Source: Tsukamurella sputi (lineage in GTDB: Bacteria; Actinomycetota; Actinomycetes; Mycobacteriales; Mycobacteriaceae). From it: a stretch of 64,000 nucleotides of DNA. Numbering within the stretch: the stretch's first letter is position 1; every line of letters begins with the position of its first letter. Below, one piece after another: positions 41,599-50,727 of this stretch. The translations under genes were made by a program, and so were the position numbers. A model generated the notes under the pieces. The model saw only the letters and a list, made by a program, of their open reading frames with translations, had not been told where the DNA came from and did no database searches. Location: positions 186,001 through 250,000 of the forward strand of contig NZ_VIGV01000002.1 of the NCBI RefSeq assembly GCF_007858445.1, given 5' to 3'.

Positions 41599-42779
41599 GC
41601 GGCGCCCACCGTCAGGTCCCGGACGATCACGGCGTCCACCGGCGAACGCTTCGCGTCGTACAGCGCGGCGTCCGCGTCCCGCGCGAGCGCCTCGAACCTG
41701 TCGCGCTCGCTCCCGGGCGCGAGGACGATGCCCACGCTCGCCGGGATCCCAGCGCCCGAGGTTCCCCGCGCACGTACGAGGCCACGGATCTCGTCGACGG
41801 TGCGCATCGCGTCGTCGGACCCGCCGCGGACGGCGAAGACCGCGAACTCGTCGCCGCCGGTGCGGCCGACGATGAGGCGCTCGATCGCATCGAGCGCGGC
41901 GGCGACGTCCACGAGCAGCTCGTCGCCGGCGGCGTGGCCGCGGGAGTCGTTGTACTGCTTGAAGGCGTCCAGGTCGAGCATGCCGACCACGAGCACCGCG
42001 TCCGGGGTCGTGCGCGCGGTGATACGGCGTACCGCGAACTCGATGCCGCGGCGGTTGTAGACGCCGGTCAGGCTGTCGTTGTACCACTCGCGCGTCACCC
42101 GGGTCATACCGTGCCTGCCGGTCTCGACGACCACCTGGATCACCACCGGCAGTCCCACGACGGTGGTGATGGCCGGCGTGGTGTAGATGTACAGATCCAT
42201 CGGGGTGCGCCCCTCGGCCAGGATCGCGTAGCCCGTCAACCCCGCGATCAGCGCCAGTGCGTAGACGCAGTGCAGCACCAGGATCCGCCATCCCAGGAAG
42301 AACGCCGCGAACAGGCCCAGCATCGCGAGATGGATGGCGCCGCAGATCCTCGCCACCGGGTCCGAGAGCATCGAGACGCCGATGCCGATGAGCGCGTCCG
42401 AGGCGATGAGGAACCACGTGGCCTGGCGCGCGGTGGGCCAGCGTCCGACCAACCACCGCAGTCCGAGCAGGAAGCCCACGAGGGCCGCACCGAAATGGAT
42501 GGCCCGTGCCGGGACGCCCTGCGGGCCCACGGGGTTGAACTGCATGACCACCGACAGCGGGAGCATCATCATGGCGAGCAGCGCGACAGCGACCTGCAGC
42601 GCGCGGGTGCCGTGGAGATAGCGGATCGACTCGGTCGCGTACGCGTACTCCTCCTGGCCCGCCGTGCGCCAGCCCCGGACGTCGAAGAGTTCCCGGCGGG
42701 CGCGGCGGGCCAGCCGACGCCACGACACGGGCTTCGGACCGCGTCCCCTCGGCGACCCCGGCTCAGGCTCCGCGAACAC
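41595..42779 (-). CDS. GGDEF membrane protein, probable diguanylate cyclase (first of pair)
   Basis: A 394-residue protein with an N-terminal cytoplasmic segment, about six membrane helices and a GGDEF domain with intact GRTGGDEF and DLDAFKQYNDSRGH motifs. No RxxD inhibitory site is seen. GTG start at 42779 lies 17 bp inside trpA, so it is translationally coupled to the trp genes. M. tuberculosis has lgt at this position instead. What the membrane sensor detects is unknown. Confidence 0.88.
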   Translation of the reverse strand: MFAEPEPGSPRGRGPKPVSWRRLARRARRELFDVRGWRTAGQEEYAYATESIRYLHGTRALQVAVALLAMMMLPLSVVMQFNPVGPQGVPARAIHFGAALVGFLLGLRWLVGRWPTARQATWFLIASDALIGIGVSMLSDPVARICGAIHLAMLGLFAAFFLGWRILVLHCVYALALIAGLTGYAILAEGRTPMDLYIYTTPAITTVVGLPVVIQVVVETGRHGMTRVTREWYNDSLTGVYNRRGIEFAVRRITARTTPDAVLVVGMLDLDAFKQYNDSRGHAAGDELLVDVAAALDAIERLIVGRTGGDEFAVFAVRGGSDDAMRTVDEIRGLVRARGTSGAGIPASVGIVLAPGSERDRFEALARDADAALYDAKRSPVDAVIVRDLTVGAA

Positions 42780-43542
42780 CGGCGGCGAGCTCGGAGGTCA
42801 GGGCGCGCACCGCGTCGAGCGACTCACCCGCGGCGCTCACCAGCGCCGACCCGACGATGACCGCATCGGCGTAGGCCGCGATCTCCGCGGCCTGAGCGCG
42901 CGAACGGACGCCGAGCCCCACGCCGACGGGGATGTCGGAGACCTCGCGGATCCGCGCCACCAGTTCCGGCGCGACATTGTCGACGGCGTCGCGGGCACCG
43001 GTGACGCCCATCGTCGACGCCGCGTAGAGGAAGCCCGACGACGCCTTCGCCGTCATCGCGAGCCGCTCCGGGGTCGACGAGGGCGCCGCGAGGAAGATCT
43101 TGTCCAGACCGTGGCGGTCGGCGGCCCCGATCCAGTCGCCGGCCTCCTCCGGGATCAGGTTCGGCGTGATGAGCCCCTTGCCGCCCGCTGCCGCGAGATC
43201 CCGCGCGAAGGCCTCGACGCCGTACTTGAGCACGGGGTTCCAGTACGCCATGACGACCGGGGCGCCGCCCGCGGCGGCGACGGCCTCCGCGTACGAGAAG
43301 ATGTCACGCACGCGGATCCCGCCGCGCAGCGCGTCGTCCGCGGCGCGCTGGATGACGGGGCCGTCCATCACGGGGTCGCTGTAGGCCACCCCCAGCTCGA
43401 CGATGTCGGCGCCGGACTCCACCATCGCCACGACGGTGTCGATGCCGCCCTGCTTCGACGGGTACCCGCAGGGCAGGTACGTCACCAGCGCGGCGCGGTT
43501 CTCCGCCCGGCACTGCTCGAAGACCGGTGCCAGTGCGCTCAC
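42763..43542 (-). CDS. trpA: Tryptophan synthase alpha chain
   Basis: A 259-residue TIM-barrel enzyme that cleaves indole-3-glycerol phosphate to indole and glyceraldehyde-3-phosphate. Conserved motifs include [30 protein letters not shown] (catalytic Glu and Asp) and [11 protein letters not shown] start overlaps the trpB stop (GTGA), and the end of the gene overlaps the first GGDEF gene by 17 bp. Confidence 0.97.
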   Translation of the reverse strand: MSALAPVFEQCRAENRAALVTYLPCGYPSKQGGIDTVVAMVESGADIVELGVAYSDPVMDGPVIQRAADDALRGGIRVRDIFSYAEAVAAAGGAPVVMAYWNPVLKYGVEAFARDLAAAGGKGLITPNLIPEEAGDWIGAADRHGLDKIFLAAPSSTPERLAMTAKASSGFLYAASTMGVTGARDAVDNVAPELVARIREVSDIPVGVGLGVRSRAQAAEIAAYADAVIVGSALVSAAGESLDAVRALTSELAAGVRGA

Positions 43543-44888
43543 TTGTTCTCCCCCTCGAACGCTTCGTTGCCCTGAGCCGCGTCCCGCAGCTCGGCGTTCC
43601 GCAGTTCCGTGTTCAGATCCGCCCCGACCACCTTCTGGCCGACGACGTCGCCCTGCTCGTCGAGCAGGCCGAACCACTTACCGGCGGAGTCGACGTCCTT
43701 GTCGCCGCGGCCGGAGAGGTTCACGACGATCACCGCGTCGGGACCGAGCTCACGGCCCAGATCGAGCGCACCGGCGACCGCGTGGGCGGACTCGATGGCG
43801 GGGATGATGCCTTCGGTGCGGCACAGCAGCGCGAAGGCGTCCATCGCCTGCGTGTCGGTGATCGGGACGTACTCGGCGCGACCGGTCTCCTTGAGCTGCG
43901 CGTGTTCCGGGCCGACACCGGGGTAGTCGAGGCCCGCCGAGATCGAGTGCGATTCGATCGTCTGGCCGTCCTCGTCCTGCAGCAGGTACGAGTAGGCGCC
44001 CTGGAAGGCGCCCGGGCTGCCGCCGGTGAAGGTCGCGGCGTGGCGGCCGGTCTCGACTCCGTCGCCCGCGGCCTCGCACCCGACGAGGCGCACGCCCTCG
44101 TCGGCGATGAAGGGATGGAAGATCCCGATCGCGTTCGAACCTCCGCCCACGCAGGCGACGACGGCATCCGGCAGCCGACCCTCGGCGTCGAGGATCTGCT
44201 CGCGCGCCTCCATGCCGACGATGCGCTGCAGATCGCGGACCATCAGGGGGAACGGATGCGGCCCCGCGGCGGTGCCGAAGCAGTAGTACGTGGTGTCGGC
44301 GTGGCTGACCCAGTCGCGCAGGGCCTCGTTGATCGCGTCCTTGAGCGAAGCCGAGCCGGACGCGACCGCGATCACCTCGGCACCGAGCAGCCGCATCCGC
44401 GCGACGTTCAGGGCCTGGCGATCGGTGTCGACCTTGCCCATGTAGATGACGCACTCGATGCCGAGCAGGGCGCAGGCGGTGGCGGTCGCGACGCCGTGCT
44501 GGCCGGCGCCGGTCTCGGCGATCACCCGCGGCTTGCCCATGCGCTTGGCGAGCAGCACCTGGCCGAGGACGTTGTTGATCTTGTGGCTGCCGGTGTGGTT
44601 GAGATCCTCGCGCTTGAGGTAGATCTTGGCGCCGCCGGCGTGCTCGTTCAGGCGCACACAGGGGTAGAGCGGCGACGGCCGCCCTGTGTACTGGCGCTGC
44701 AGGCGGTCCAATTCCTCGAGGAAGGTCCGGTCGGAGCGGACCTTCTCGAACTCGGCCGTGACCTCCTCGATCACCGCCATCAGTGCCTCGGGCACGTGCC
44801 GGCCGCCCCACGCACCCCAATGACCGGTCCCGTCCGGCTCGAAGGCCGATCGTTCGGACAGTCCGGTACTGGCTTCAGGGAGGCTCAC
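43539..44888 (-). CDS. trpB: Tryptophan synthase beta chain
   Basis: A 449-residue PLP enzyme that joins indole and serine. The PLP lysine lies in [11 protein letters not shown] (near residue 100), and the phosphate loop is GGGSNA. The N-terminal extension before the catalytic core is usual for actinobacterial TrpB. Start is GTG at 44888 with a GATAAT hexamer 7 nt upstream, which suggests a leaderless transcript. Unlike in M. tuberculosis, trpB is separated from trpC, here by a 6.7-kb block. Confidence 0.97.
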   Translation of the reverse strand: MSLPEASTGLSERSAFEPDGTGHWGAWGGRHVPEALMAVIEEVTAEFEKVRSDRTFLEELDRLQRQYTGRPSPLYPCVRLNEHAGGAKIYLKREDLNHTGSHKINNVLGQVLLAKRMGKPRVIAETGAGQHGVATATACALLGIECVIYMGKVDTDRQALNVARMRLLGAEVIAVASGSASLKDAINEALRDWVSHADTTYYCFGTAAGPHPFPLMVRDLQRIVGMEAREQILDAEGRLPDAVVACVGGGSNAIGIFHPFIADEGVRLVGCEAAGDGVETGRHAATFTGGSPGAFQGAYSYLLQDEDGQTIESHSISAGLDYPGVGPEHAQLKETGRAEYVPITDTQAMDAFALLCRTEGIIPAIESAHAVAGALDLGRELGPDAVIVVNLSGRGDKDVDSAGKWFGLLDEQGDVVGQKVVGADLNTELRNAELRDAAQGNEAFEGENK

Positions 44889-44895
44889 AGGAACG

Positions 44896-44901
44896 ATTAT
44901 C
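44896..44901 (-). promoter_or_regulatory. Candidate -10 for a leaderless trpBA transcript
   Basis: GATAAT on the minus strand, 7 nt from the trpB GTG. A normal -10 to start-point distance would put transcription start at the start codon. No clear -35. Confidence 0.4.
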
Positions 44902-44976
44902 CCTACTTCGTCAAAGTGGAATCACAGCGACGCCAAACATTCCGCGAATCCGTCTCCGCGACGAGTGTTTCCGGGC

Positions 44977-45690
44977 ATGACCACCACCCTGGGCCATGCC
45001 CTCGACGATCCCGTCCGGACGTCCCTGTACGGCGCTCACGCCCGGTTCCGCCTCGGCGACGGGGCCGTCGTCCGCTACCGGCCGGACGTCGCGCGGTTCG
45101 TCGGGCATCCGCCGGCGCCGAGCGCTGCGGATTACGCCGCGCTGGCGCGCCTCGCCGTTCCGGACACCCCGATCTCCCTGCGGGGCGTGCCCGAGCCGCT
45201 GCCGCCCGGGTGGCGGATCGTCGACCGGGTCCCCCTGGTCCAGTACGACGGTGCCGCCCTCGCCACGGCGCCGGACGACGAGGCCGAGGTGCTCGGCCCC
45301 GGCGACGCCGACGAGATCCTGGACCTCATCGGGCGCACGCAGCCCGGCCCGTTCGAGCGGCGCACCGTCGAACTGGGGCTCTACCTCGGCCTGCGCGATG
45401 ACCGCGGCAGGCTGATCGCCCTCGCCGGGGAGCGCCTGCGGCCGCCGGGGTGGACCGAGATCAGCGCGGTCTGCACGGACCCCGGGCATCGTGGCAGGGG
45501 CCTGGCCACCCGTCTCGTCCGCGCCGTCGGCCACCACATCCGGCAGCGGGGCGACGTCCCGTTCCTGCACACGTCCGCCGAGAACACCGGCGCCCGCGCG
45601 CTCTACGAGGGGCTCGGCTTCGAGCTCCGTACCGCGATCCCCCTGCTCCTCGTCCATCCGCCCGCCCCCGATCCCTCCGGAGCGTCATGA
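44977..45690 (+). CDS. GNAT family N-acetyltransferase
   Basis: A 237-residue acetyltransferase. The C-terminal GNAT domain (about residues 105-228) shows the acetyl-CoA loop PGHRGRGLATRL and a late TSAENTGARALYEGLGF, as in FR47-type members. The N-terminal 100 residues have no clear family. It overlaps the following permease gene (ATGA), so it is the first gene of the ABC transporter operon and may act on the imported compound. Confidence 0.88.
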   Translation: MTTTLGHALDDPVRTSLYGAHARFRLGDGAVVRYRPDVARFVGHPPAPSAADYAALARLAVPDTPISLRGVPEPLPPGWRIVDRVPLVQYDGAALATAPDDEAEVLGPGDADEILDLIGRTQPGPFERRTVELGLYLGLRDDRGRLIALAGERLRPPGWTEISAVCTDPGHRGRGLATRLVRAVGHHIRQRGDVPFLHTSAENTGARALYEGLGFELRTAIPLLLVHPPAPDPSGAS

Positions 45691-46601
45691 CCCTCGCCCT
45701 CACCCGACCGCAACCGAGCACCACCGACGCCGAACTGGCCGAACTCGCCGCGCTGCCCGTACGACACCGCGTGCAATGGGGTCGCTGGCTCGCCGTCGCG
45801 GTCGCCGTCGTCCTGTTCGCGCAATTGGCCGTCTCCGCCGTGACCAACCCGCGCTTCGACTGGCCCACGTTCGGCGCCTACCTGTTCAGCCCGACGATTC
45901 TGGAGGCCCTCTGGTTCACGGTGCAGCTCACCGCGATCGGAGCCGTTCTCGGCTTCCTGCTCGGCGGTCTGCTGGCGCTGGCGCGGCTGTCGGGCAACCG
46001 CGTCCTCGCGGCGTTCAGCTTCGGCTTCATCTGGTTGTTCCGGTCGATCCCGCTCATCGTGCAGATCCTGTTCTGGGGCTACCTCGGCGCCCTGTACCCG
46101 ACGATCGGACTCGGTATCCCGTTCGGGCCCACGTTCGTCGACGCGCCGACCAAGGACCTGCTCTCGCCGTACACCGCGGCCGTCATCGGCATCGTCCTGC
46201 ACCAGGCCGCGTACGGCTCCGAGATCGTGCGTGCGGGGATCCTCGGCGTCGCCGACGGCCAGCACGACGCGGCCCGCGCCCTCGGCATCCCGCCCGCCGC
46301 GCACCTGCTGCGGATCACGCTCCCGCAGGCGCTGCGGACGATCGTCCCACCCGCCGCGAACGAGGTCATCGGCCTGCTCAAGGGCACGACGGCCGTCTTC
46401 ATCCTGGCGCTGCCCGACCTGTTCTACCAGGTCCAGGTGATCTACGGCCGCAACGGCCGGATCATCCCCCTGCTGCTGGTGGCCGTCGCCTGGTACGCGC
46501 TACTGACCACGTTGCTGTCGATCGGCCAGCACCACCTCGAGAAGCGCCTCGCGCGCGGCTACGGGGCCTCGAAGAGCCGGACGAAGGAGAACCTCGCATG
46601 A
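45687..46601 (+). CDS. Polar amino-acid-type ABC transporter permease
   Basis: A 304-residue HisMQ-type permease with about six membrane helices. The EAA-type loop that contacts the ATPase reads DAARALGIPPAAHLLRITLP. The stretch LFRSIPLIVQILFW is also typical of polar amino-acid permeases. Only one permease gene is present, so it probably works as a homodimer. All junctions in this operon overlap by four bases. Confidence 0.9.
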   Translation: MTLALTRPQPSTTDAELAELAALPVRHRVQWGRWLAVAVAVVLFAQLAVSAVTNPRFDWPTFGAYLFSPTILEALWFTVQLTAIGAVLGFLLGGLLALARLSGNRVLAAFSFGFIWLFRSIPLIVQILFWGYLGALYPTIGLGIPFGPTFVDAPTKDLLSPYTAAVIGIVLHQAAYGSEIVRAGILGVADGQHDAARALGIPPAAHLLRITLPQALRTIVPPAANEVIGLLKGTTAVFILALPDLFYQVQVIYGRNGRIIPLLLVAVAWYALLTTLLSIGQHHLEKRLARGYGASKSRTKENLA

Positions 46602-47389
46602 CCGTCATCGATCCCCGTCCGCGCCTGGAGGCCATCGGCCTGACCAAACGCTTCGGGCACGACGAGGTGCTGCGCGGGGTCGACCTGACCGTCGCGCCCG
46701 GCGAGGTGGTCTCGATCATCGGGCCGTCCGGCTCCGGGAAGTCGACGCTCCTCCGGCTGCTCAACCACCTGGAGGAACCCAGCTCGGGCGTCGTCCGCGT
46801 CGACGGCGAGCTGATCGGCGTGCGCCGGCGCGGCGATCACCTCGTCGCCCTGCGCGAACGCGAGTTGCGTCGCCAACGCGCGCGCATCGGCTTCGTCTTC
46901 CAGCAGTTCAACCTCTTCCCCCATCTGACGGCCGCGGAGAACGTCGCGCGCCCGCAGCGCCTGACGCTCGGACGGAACCGCTCCGATGCGGACGACCGCG
47001 CACGCGAGTTGTTGGACCGGGTCGGCCTCGGCGCGCACGCCGGGCACTACCCCGGACAGCTCTCCGGTGGCCAGCAGCAGCGCGTCGCGATCGCGCGGAC
47101 CCTCGCGCTCGACCCGGACCTGATCCTGTTCGACGAGCCGACCTCGGCCCTCGATCCAGAGCTCGTCGGTGAGGTGAACGCCGTGATCGCGGAGCTCGCC
47201 GCCGAGGGCCGCACCCTCGTCGTGGTCACCCACGAGCTCGCCTTCGCGCGCCGCATCTCCGACCGGATCGTCTTCCTCGACCGCGGCCGCGTGGTCGCGG
47301 TCGGGTCCCCGTCGGCGGTGCTCGACCGCCCCGCCACCGACCGCACCCGCACCTTCCTCGCCCACTGGACCGCCAAGGAGACCGCATGA
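46598..47389 (+). CDS. Polar amino-acid-type ABC transporter ATPase
   Basis: A 263-residue ABC ATPase. Walker A GPSGSGKST (about 43-51), Q-loop FVFQQFNLFPH, signature LSGGQQQRVAIAR and Walker B LILFDEPTSALDP are all intact. It resembles GlnQ/HisP-type ATPases. It sits between the permease and the binding protein. Confidence 0.93.
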   Translation: MTVIDPRPRLEAIGLTKRFGHDEVLRGVDLTVAPGEVVSIIGPSGSGKSTLLRLLNHLEEPSSGVVRVDGELIGVRRRGDHLVALRERELRRQRARIGFVFQQFNLFPHLTAAENVARPQRLTLGRNRSDADDRARELLDRVGLGAHAGHYPGQLSGGQQQRVAIARTLALDPDLILFDEPTSALDPELVGEVNAVIAELAAEGRTLVVVTHELAFARRISDRIVFLDRGRVVAVGSPSAVLDRPATDRTRTFLAHWTAKETA

Positions 47390-48393
47390 CCACCCGATCG
47401 ATCACCCGACGCCGACTCCCCGCGCTCGTCGCGGCACTCGCCCTCGCGGGCTCGGTGCTCGCGGGCTGCGGCGGAGCGACCACGGAATCGACCACCGCGA
47501 GTGTCACCGGTGCTGCCGGCCAGCACCTCAATCTCACCAGCAAGCAGGACCGCATCGTCCCGGCGAAGGACGAAGCCGCGGCCGCGCTGCTCCCCCAGGC
47601 GATCCGCGACCGCGGCACGATCCGCGTGGTGCACGGGTCGGCCGCAGGCAACGCTCCGTTCTACTTCCCGGCCACGGATGACGAGCGCGTCTTCATCGGC
47701 GACGAGTCGGACATCGCCCACCTCATCGCCGGCGCACTGGGGCTCAAGCTCGAGGAGTCCAACACCTCATGGGAGGGCATGTTCCTCGGCATCGACAGCG
47801 GTCAGTTCGACCTGGGCGTCTCGAACATCACCGTCACCGAGGCGCGCAAGCAGAAGTACGACTTCGCCACCTATCGCAAGGACGATCTCGCCGTCGAGGT
47901 CCAGGACTCGTCCACCTTCGTCTTCACGAGTGGTGACTCCTTCTCCGGGAAGACCGTCGCGGTGGGATCCGGCACCAACCAGGAGCGGATCCTGCAGCGC
48001 TACGACGCGGACCTGCGCGCCGCGGGAAAGCCGGGCATCTCGATCAAGAACTACCAGGACAACACCGGTGTCTACGCCGCGCTCGCGTCCGGCCAGATCG
48101 ACGCCTACTTCGGCCCGAACCCGGTCTCGGCGTTCCACGTCGCGCAGACCAAGGGCACCCCGAGCGCGACCAAGATCGTCGGCCGGGTGTCGGGGGCCGG
48201 CTCCACGCTGCAGGGCCTGATCGGCGCGACCACCCGGAAGGACAGCGGCATCATCCGCGCCGTGCAGGCGGCACTGGCCTCGACGATCCGCAGCGGGGAC
48301 TACGCGAAGGTGCTGCAGCGCTGGGGCCTGGAGGCCGAGGCCGTGCCCGCCTCGGAGATCAATCCGCCGGGATTGCCCATCACCGACAAGTGA
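47386..48393 (+). CDS. ABC transporter substrate-binding lipoprotein
   Basis: A 335-residue bacterial extracellular solute-binding protein family 3 member. Lipobox SVLAGC (Cys about residue 28). The fold shows AIRDRGTIRVVHG, IDSGQFDLGVSNITVTEARK and a QIDAYFGPNP loop. These indicate an amino-acid-like ligand, but the identity is unknown. A strong hairpin follows the stop. Confidence 0.92.
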   Translation: MTTRSITRRRLPALVAALALAGSVLAGCGGATTESTTASVTGAAGQHLNLTSKQDRIVPAKDEAAAALLPQAIRDRGTIRVVHGSAAGNAPFYFPATDDERVFIGDESDIAHLIAGALGLKLEESNTSWEGMFLGIDSGQFDLGVSNITVTEARKQKYDFATYRKDDLAVEVQDSSTFVFTSGDSFSGKTVAVGSGTNQERILQRYDADLRAAGKPGISIKNYQDNTGVYAALASGQIDAYFGPNPVSAFHVAQTKGTPSATKIVGRVSGAGSTLQGLIGATTRKDSGIIRAVQAALASTIRSGDYAKVLQRWGLEAEAVPASEINPPGLPITDK

Positions 48394-48420
48394 CTCGCGT
48401 CGTCGAGTGACACACGGCGA

Positions 48421-48449
48421 GGGCCGCGCACCGACTGGGTGCGCGGCCC
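48421..48449. terminator. Bidirectional terminator hairpin
   Basis: A perfect 12-bp stem (GGGCCGCGCACC, 48421-48432, with 48438-48449) and 5-nt loop between convergent genes. It lies 28 nt after the binding-protein stop and 24 nt from the GntR stop, so it can serve both strands. Confidence 0.75.
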
Positions 48450-48472
48450 CCGACCTCTGCCCGGACGGCCGG

Positions 48473-49210
48473 TCACCCCGATGTGGTCGCGCGGGCGACG
48501 AACTTGAACCTGTCGCCCCGGTAGACGCTCCGTGTCCATTCGAGCGCCACGCCGTCCGCGTCGCGCCCCAGGCGGTGCACCATGAGCAACGGGTGACCGG
48601 CCGTCACCCCGAGTAGTTCGGCCTCGTCCGGGGAGGCGAGCGCCGTCTCGACGGTGTCCTCGACGGCGGTGATCGCGCGTGCGTACTGTTCGCGCAGCAC
48701 GTGGTACAGCGAGGCCTGCTCCTCCAGGCGCGCGGCGAGGCCGCGCAGCGGGCCGCGCAGATGCGCCTCCTCGATGGCCAGCGGCTCGTCGTCGACGATG
48801 CGCAGCCGCGTCACGCGGTACACCCGGGAACCACGGGGCAGTTCGAGGGCGGACTGCGTCTCCGCGTCCGCGGCCACGTGGTCGCACGACAACAGCCGTG
48901 ACCGGACCGCCTTCCCGTCGACGCCGAAGTCCTCGCTGAGAGAGGTGAGCTGCCGGACCCGCACGACCTTCGGCGGCGCGACGTAGGTGCCGCTGCCGTG
49001 CTCGCGGCGCAGCACGCCCTCGGCGGACAGTTCCGCCAGCGCCTTGCGCAGCGTGGTGCGCGACACGCCCAACTGCTCCGCGAGCCGCCGTTCCGCGGGC
49101 AGGGTGTCGCCGTGTCCGAGGTCGCCGATGCGGCGCTGCAGTTCGAGCTTGGCCCGGAAGTACCGCGGCGGCTCGGTGTGCGACGAGCGAGGAAGCGTCA
49201 TGTGTTCCAC
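48473..49210 (-). CDS. GntR/HutC family regulator with UTRA domain (DasR/NagR-like)
   Basis: A 245-residue regulator. The winged helix covers about residues 18-78 (TLPAERRLAEQLGVSRTTLR) and the UTRA ligand domain about 95-240. Starts at GTG 49210 or ATG 49201; ribosome sites are weak for both. It is divergent from a sugar MFS transporter and a BadF-type kinase gene. A TGGTGTAGACCA site between them matches the DasR/NagR operator type, so an amino-sugar phosphate is a plausible effector. Confidence 0.9.
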   Translation of the reverse strand: MEHMTLPRSSHTEPPRYFRAKLELQRRIGDLGHGDTLPAERRLAEQLGVSRTTLRKALAELSAEGVLRREHGSGTYVAPPKVVRVRQLTSLSEDFGVDGKAVRSRLLSCDHVAADAETQSALELPRGSRVYRVTRLRIVDDEPLAIEEAHLRGPLRGLAARLEEQASLYHVLREQYARAITAVEDTVETALASPDEAELLGVTAGHPLLMVHRLGRDADGVALEWTRSVYRGDRFKFVARATTSG

Positions 49211-49229
49211 GTTACCCCTTGACGACGAA

Positions 49230-49245
49230 AGTGGTATATGCCACT
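49230..49245. promoter_or_regulatory. Candidate GntR operator 1
   Basis: AGTGGTATATGCCACT: 5-bp perfect arms (AGTGG/CCACT) with a near-symmetric centre, 20 bp upstream of the GntR start. Likely autoregulatory site. Confidence 0.5.
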
Positions 49246-49259
49246 CTTAGCCTACTTCA

Positions 49260-49275
49260 AGTGGTGTAGACCAAT
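49260..49275. promoter_or_regulatory. Candidate GntR operator 2 (DasR-like)
   Basis: The core TGGTGTAGACCA (49262-49273) differs by one base from the symmetric TGGTCTAGACCA core of DasR-type operators. It lies 27 bp upstream of the MFS start codon. Confidence 0.6.
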
Positions 49276-49299
49276 TGAAGCCGACCTCAAGGAGAGAAC

Positions 49300-50727
49300 A
49301 TGAGCGGTAGGCAGGGTGCGGCGTCGAGCGCGGTGCTCGTCGGGATCGCGGCGGCGAGCCTCGGCGTCATCTACGGGTACGACACGTCGAACATCGCCGC
49401 GGCGAAGGACTTCATCCGGGCCGATTTCGGCCTCGGCGACACGATGACGCAGGCGCTCGCCACGGTCGTCGTCGTCGGAGAGATCCTCGGCGCCATCGTC
49501 GGCGGGTGGTTCGCCAACAAGGTCGGTCGCCGGAAGGCGATGATCTCGGTCGCCCTGGGCTACAGCGCCTTCGCGCTGTTCGGCGCCCTGGCCCCCGCTG
49601 TCCCACTCCTGTTGGTCGCGCGGTTCCTGCTCGGGCTCACGGTCGGCGTCTCGGTCGTGGTCGTCCCGGTCTTCGTCGCCGAGTCCGCGCCGGCGAAACG
49701 CCGCGGCGCGATGCTCGTGGCGTACCAGTTCGCCACGATCGTGGGCATCATCCTCGGCTACATCCTGGGCTACCTGCTCGCCGGCCTGGGCACCACCTCG
49801 TGGAAGTGGATGCTCGGCCTCGCCGCGGTCCCCGCGATCATCGTGACCCTGTTGCTGGTCCGTCTGCCGGACACGGCCCGGTGGTACATGACCCGCGGAC
49901 GCGAGGACGAGGCCCGCGCCGCGCTCATCTCCGTCGAACCGGATTCGACCGCGGCCGACATCGAGGCCGAGCTGGACGAGATGCGCGCCCAGCTCTCCGA
50001 CGAGGCCGGCGGCAAGCTGAGCCAGCTCTTCCGCAAGCCCTACCTGCGTGCCACCTTCTTCGTGGTCGTGCTCGGCTTCTTCATCCAGATCACCGGCATC
50101 AACGCGATCATCTACTACAGCCCGGACATCTTCGCCTCGATGGGCTACGACGGGAACTTCGGCAAGTACATGCTGCCCGCGTTCGTCCAGCTCTTCGGCC
50201 TGCTCGCGGTGATCATCTCGATCTTCACCGTCGACAAGTTCGGCCGGCGCCCCATCCTGCTCGGCGGCATCGGCACCATGATCCTCGCCTTCGCCGTGAT
50301 GATCCTCGCGTACCAGATGGCCGACGGGGACTTCAAGAACCACGAGACCGCGGGCGTCGTCGGCTTCGCGGGCCTGGTCCTCGTCGTGATCGGCTTCTCC
50401 TTCGGCTTCGGCTCGCTGGTCTGGGTCTACGCCGGTGAGGCCTTCCCCGCCCGGCTCCGCGCCTACGGATCGTCGGCGATGCTCACCTCCGACCTCGTCG
50501 CGAACGCGATCGTCGCCCAGCTCACCCTCACCATGCTCAACAGCCGGCTGCTCGGCGGCACGGGGACCTTCGCCGTCTTCGGCGCCCTGTCCGTGGTCGC
50601 CTTCCTCTTCGTGCTCAAGTTCGCGCCGGAGACCAAGGGCCGCAAGCTCGAGGACATCCAGTACTACTGGCAGAACAATGGCACCTGGCCCGCCGACACC
50701 GACAAGGCCGGGGCGAGCGCCCGATGA
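49300..50727 (+). CDS. Sugar porter family MFS transporter
   Basis: A 475-residue, 12-helix MFS sugar porter. It has the family signatures: GYDTSNI in helix 1, GRRKAM after helix 2, RFLLGLTVGVSVVVVPVFVAE, QITGINAIIYYSPDIF in helix 7 and APETKGRKLEDI at the C-terminus. It overlaps the kinase gene by four bases. With the BadF-type kinase it forms an import-and-phosphorylate pair; the GntR/DasR-like context suggests an amino sugar such as N-acetylglucosamine. AAGGAGAG lies 3-4 nt before the ATG. Confidence 0.92.
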   Translation: MSGRQGAASSAVLVGIAAASLGVIYGYDTSNIAAAKDFIRADFGLGDTMTQALATVVVVGEILGAIVGGWFANKVGRRKAMISVALGYSAFALFGALAPAVPLLLVARFLLGLTVGVSVVVVPVFVAESAPAKRRGAMLVAYQFATIVGIILGYILGYLLAGLGTTSWKWMLGLAAVPAIIVTLLLVRLPDTARWYMTRGREDEARAALISVEPDSTAADIEAELDEMRAQLSDEAGGKLSQLFRKPYLRATFFVVVLGFFIQITGINAIIYYSPDIFASMGYDGNFGKYMLPAFVQLFGLLAVIISIFTVDKFGRRPILLGGIGTMILAFAVMILAYQMADGDFKNHETAGVVGFAGLVLVVIGFSFGFGSLVWVYAGEAFPARLRAYGSSAMLTSDLVANAIVAQLTLTMLNSRLLGGTGTFAVFGALSVVAFLFVLKFAPETKGRKLEDIQYYWQNNGTWPADTDKAGASAR

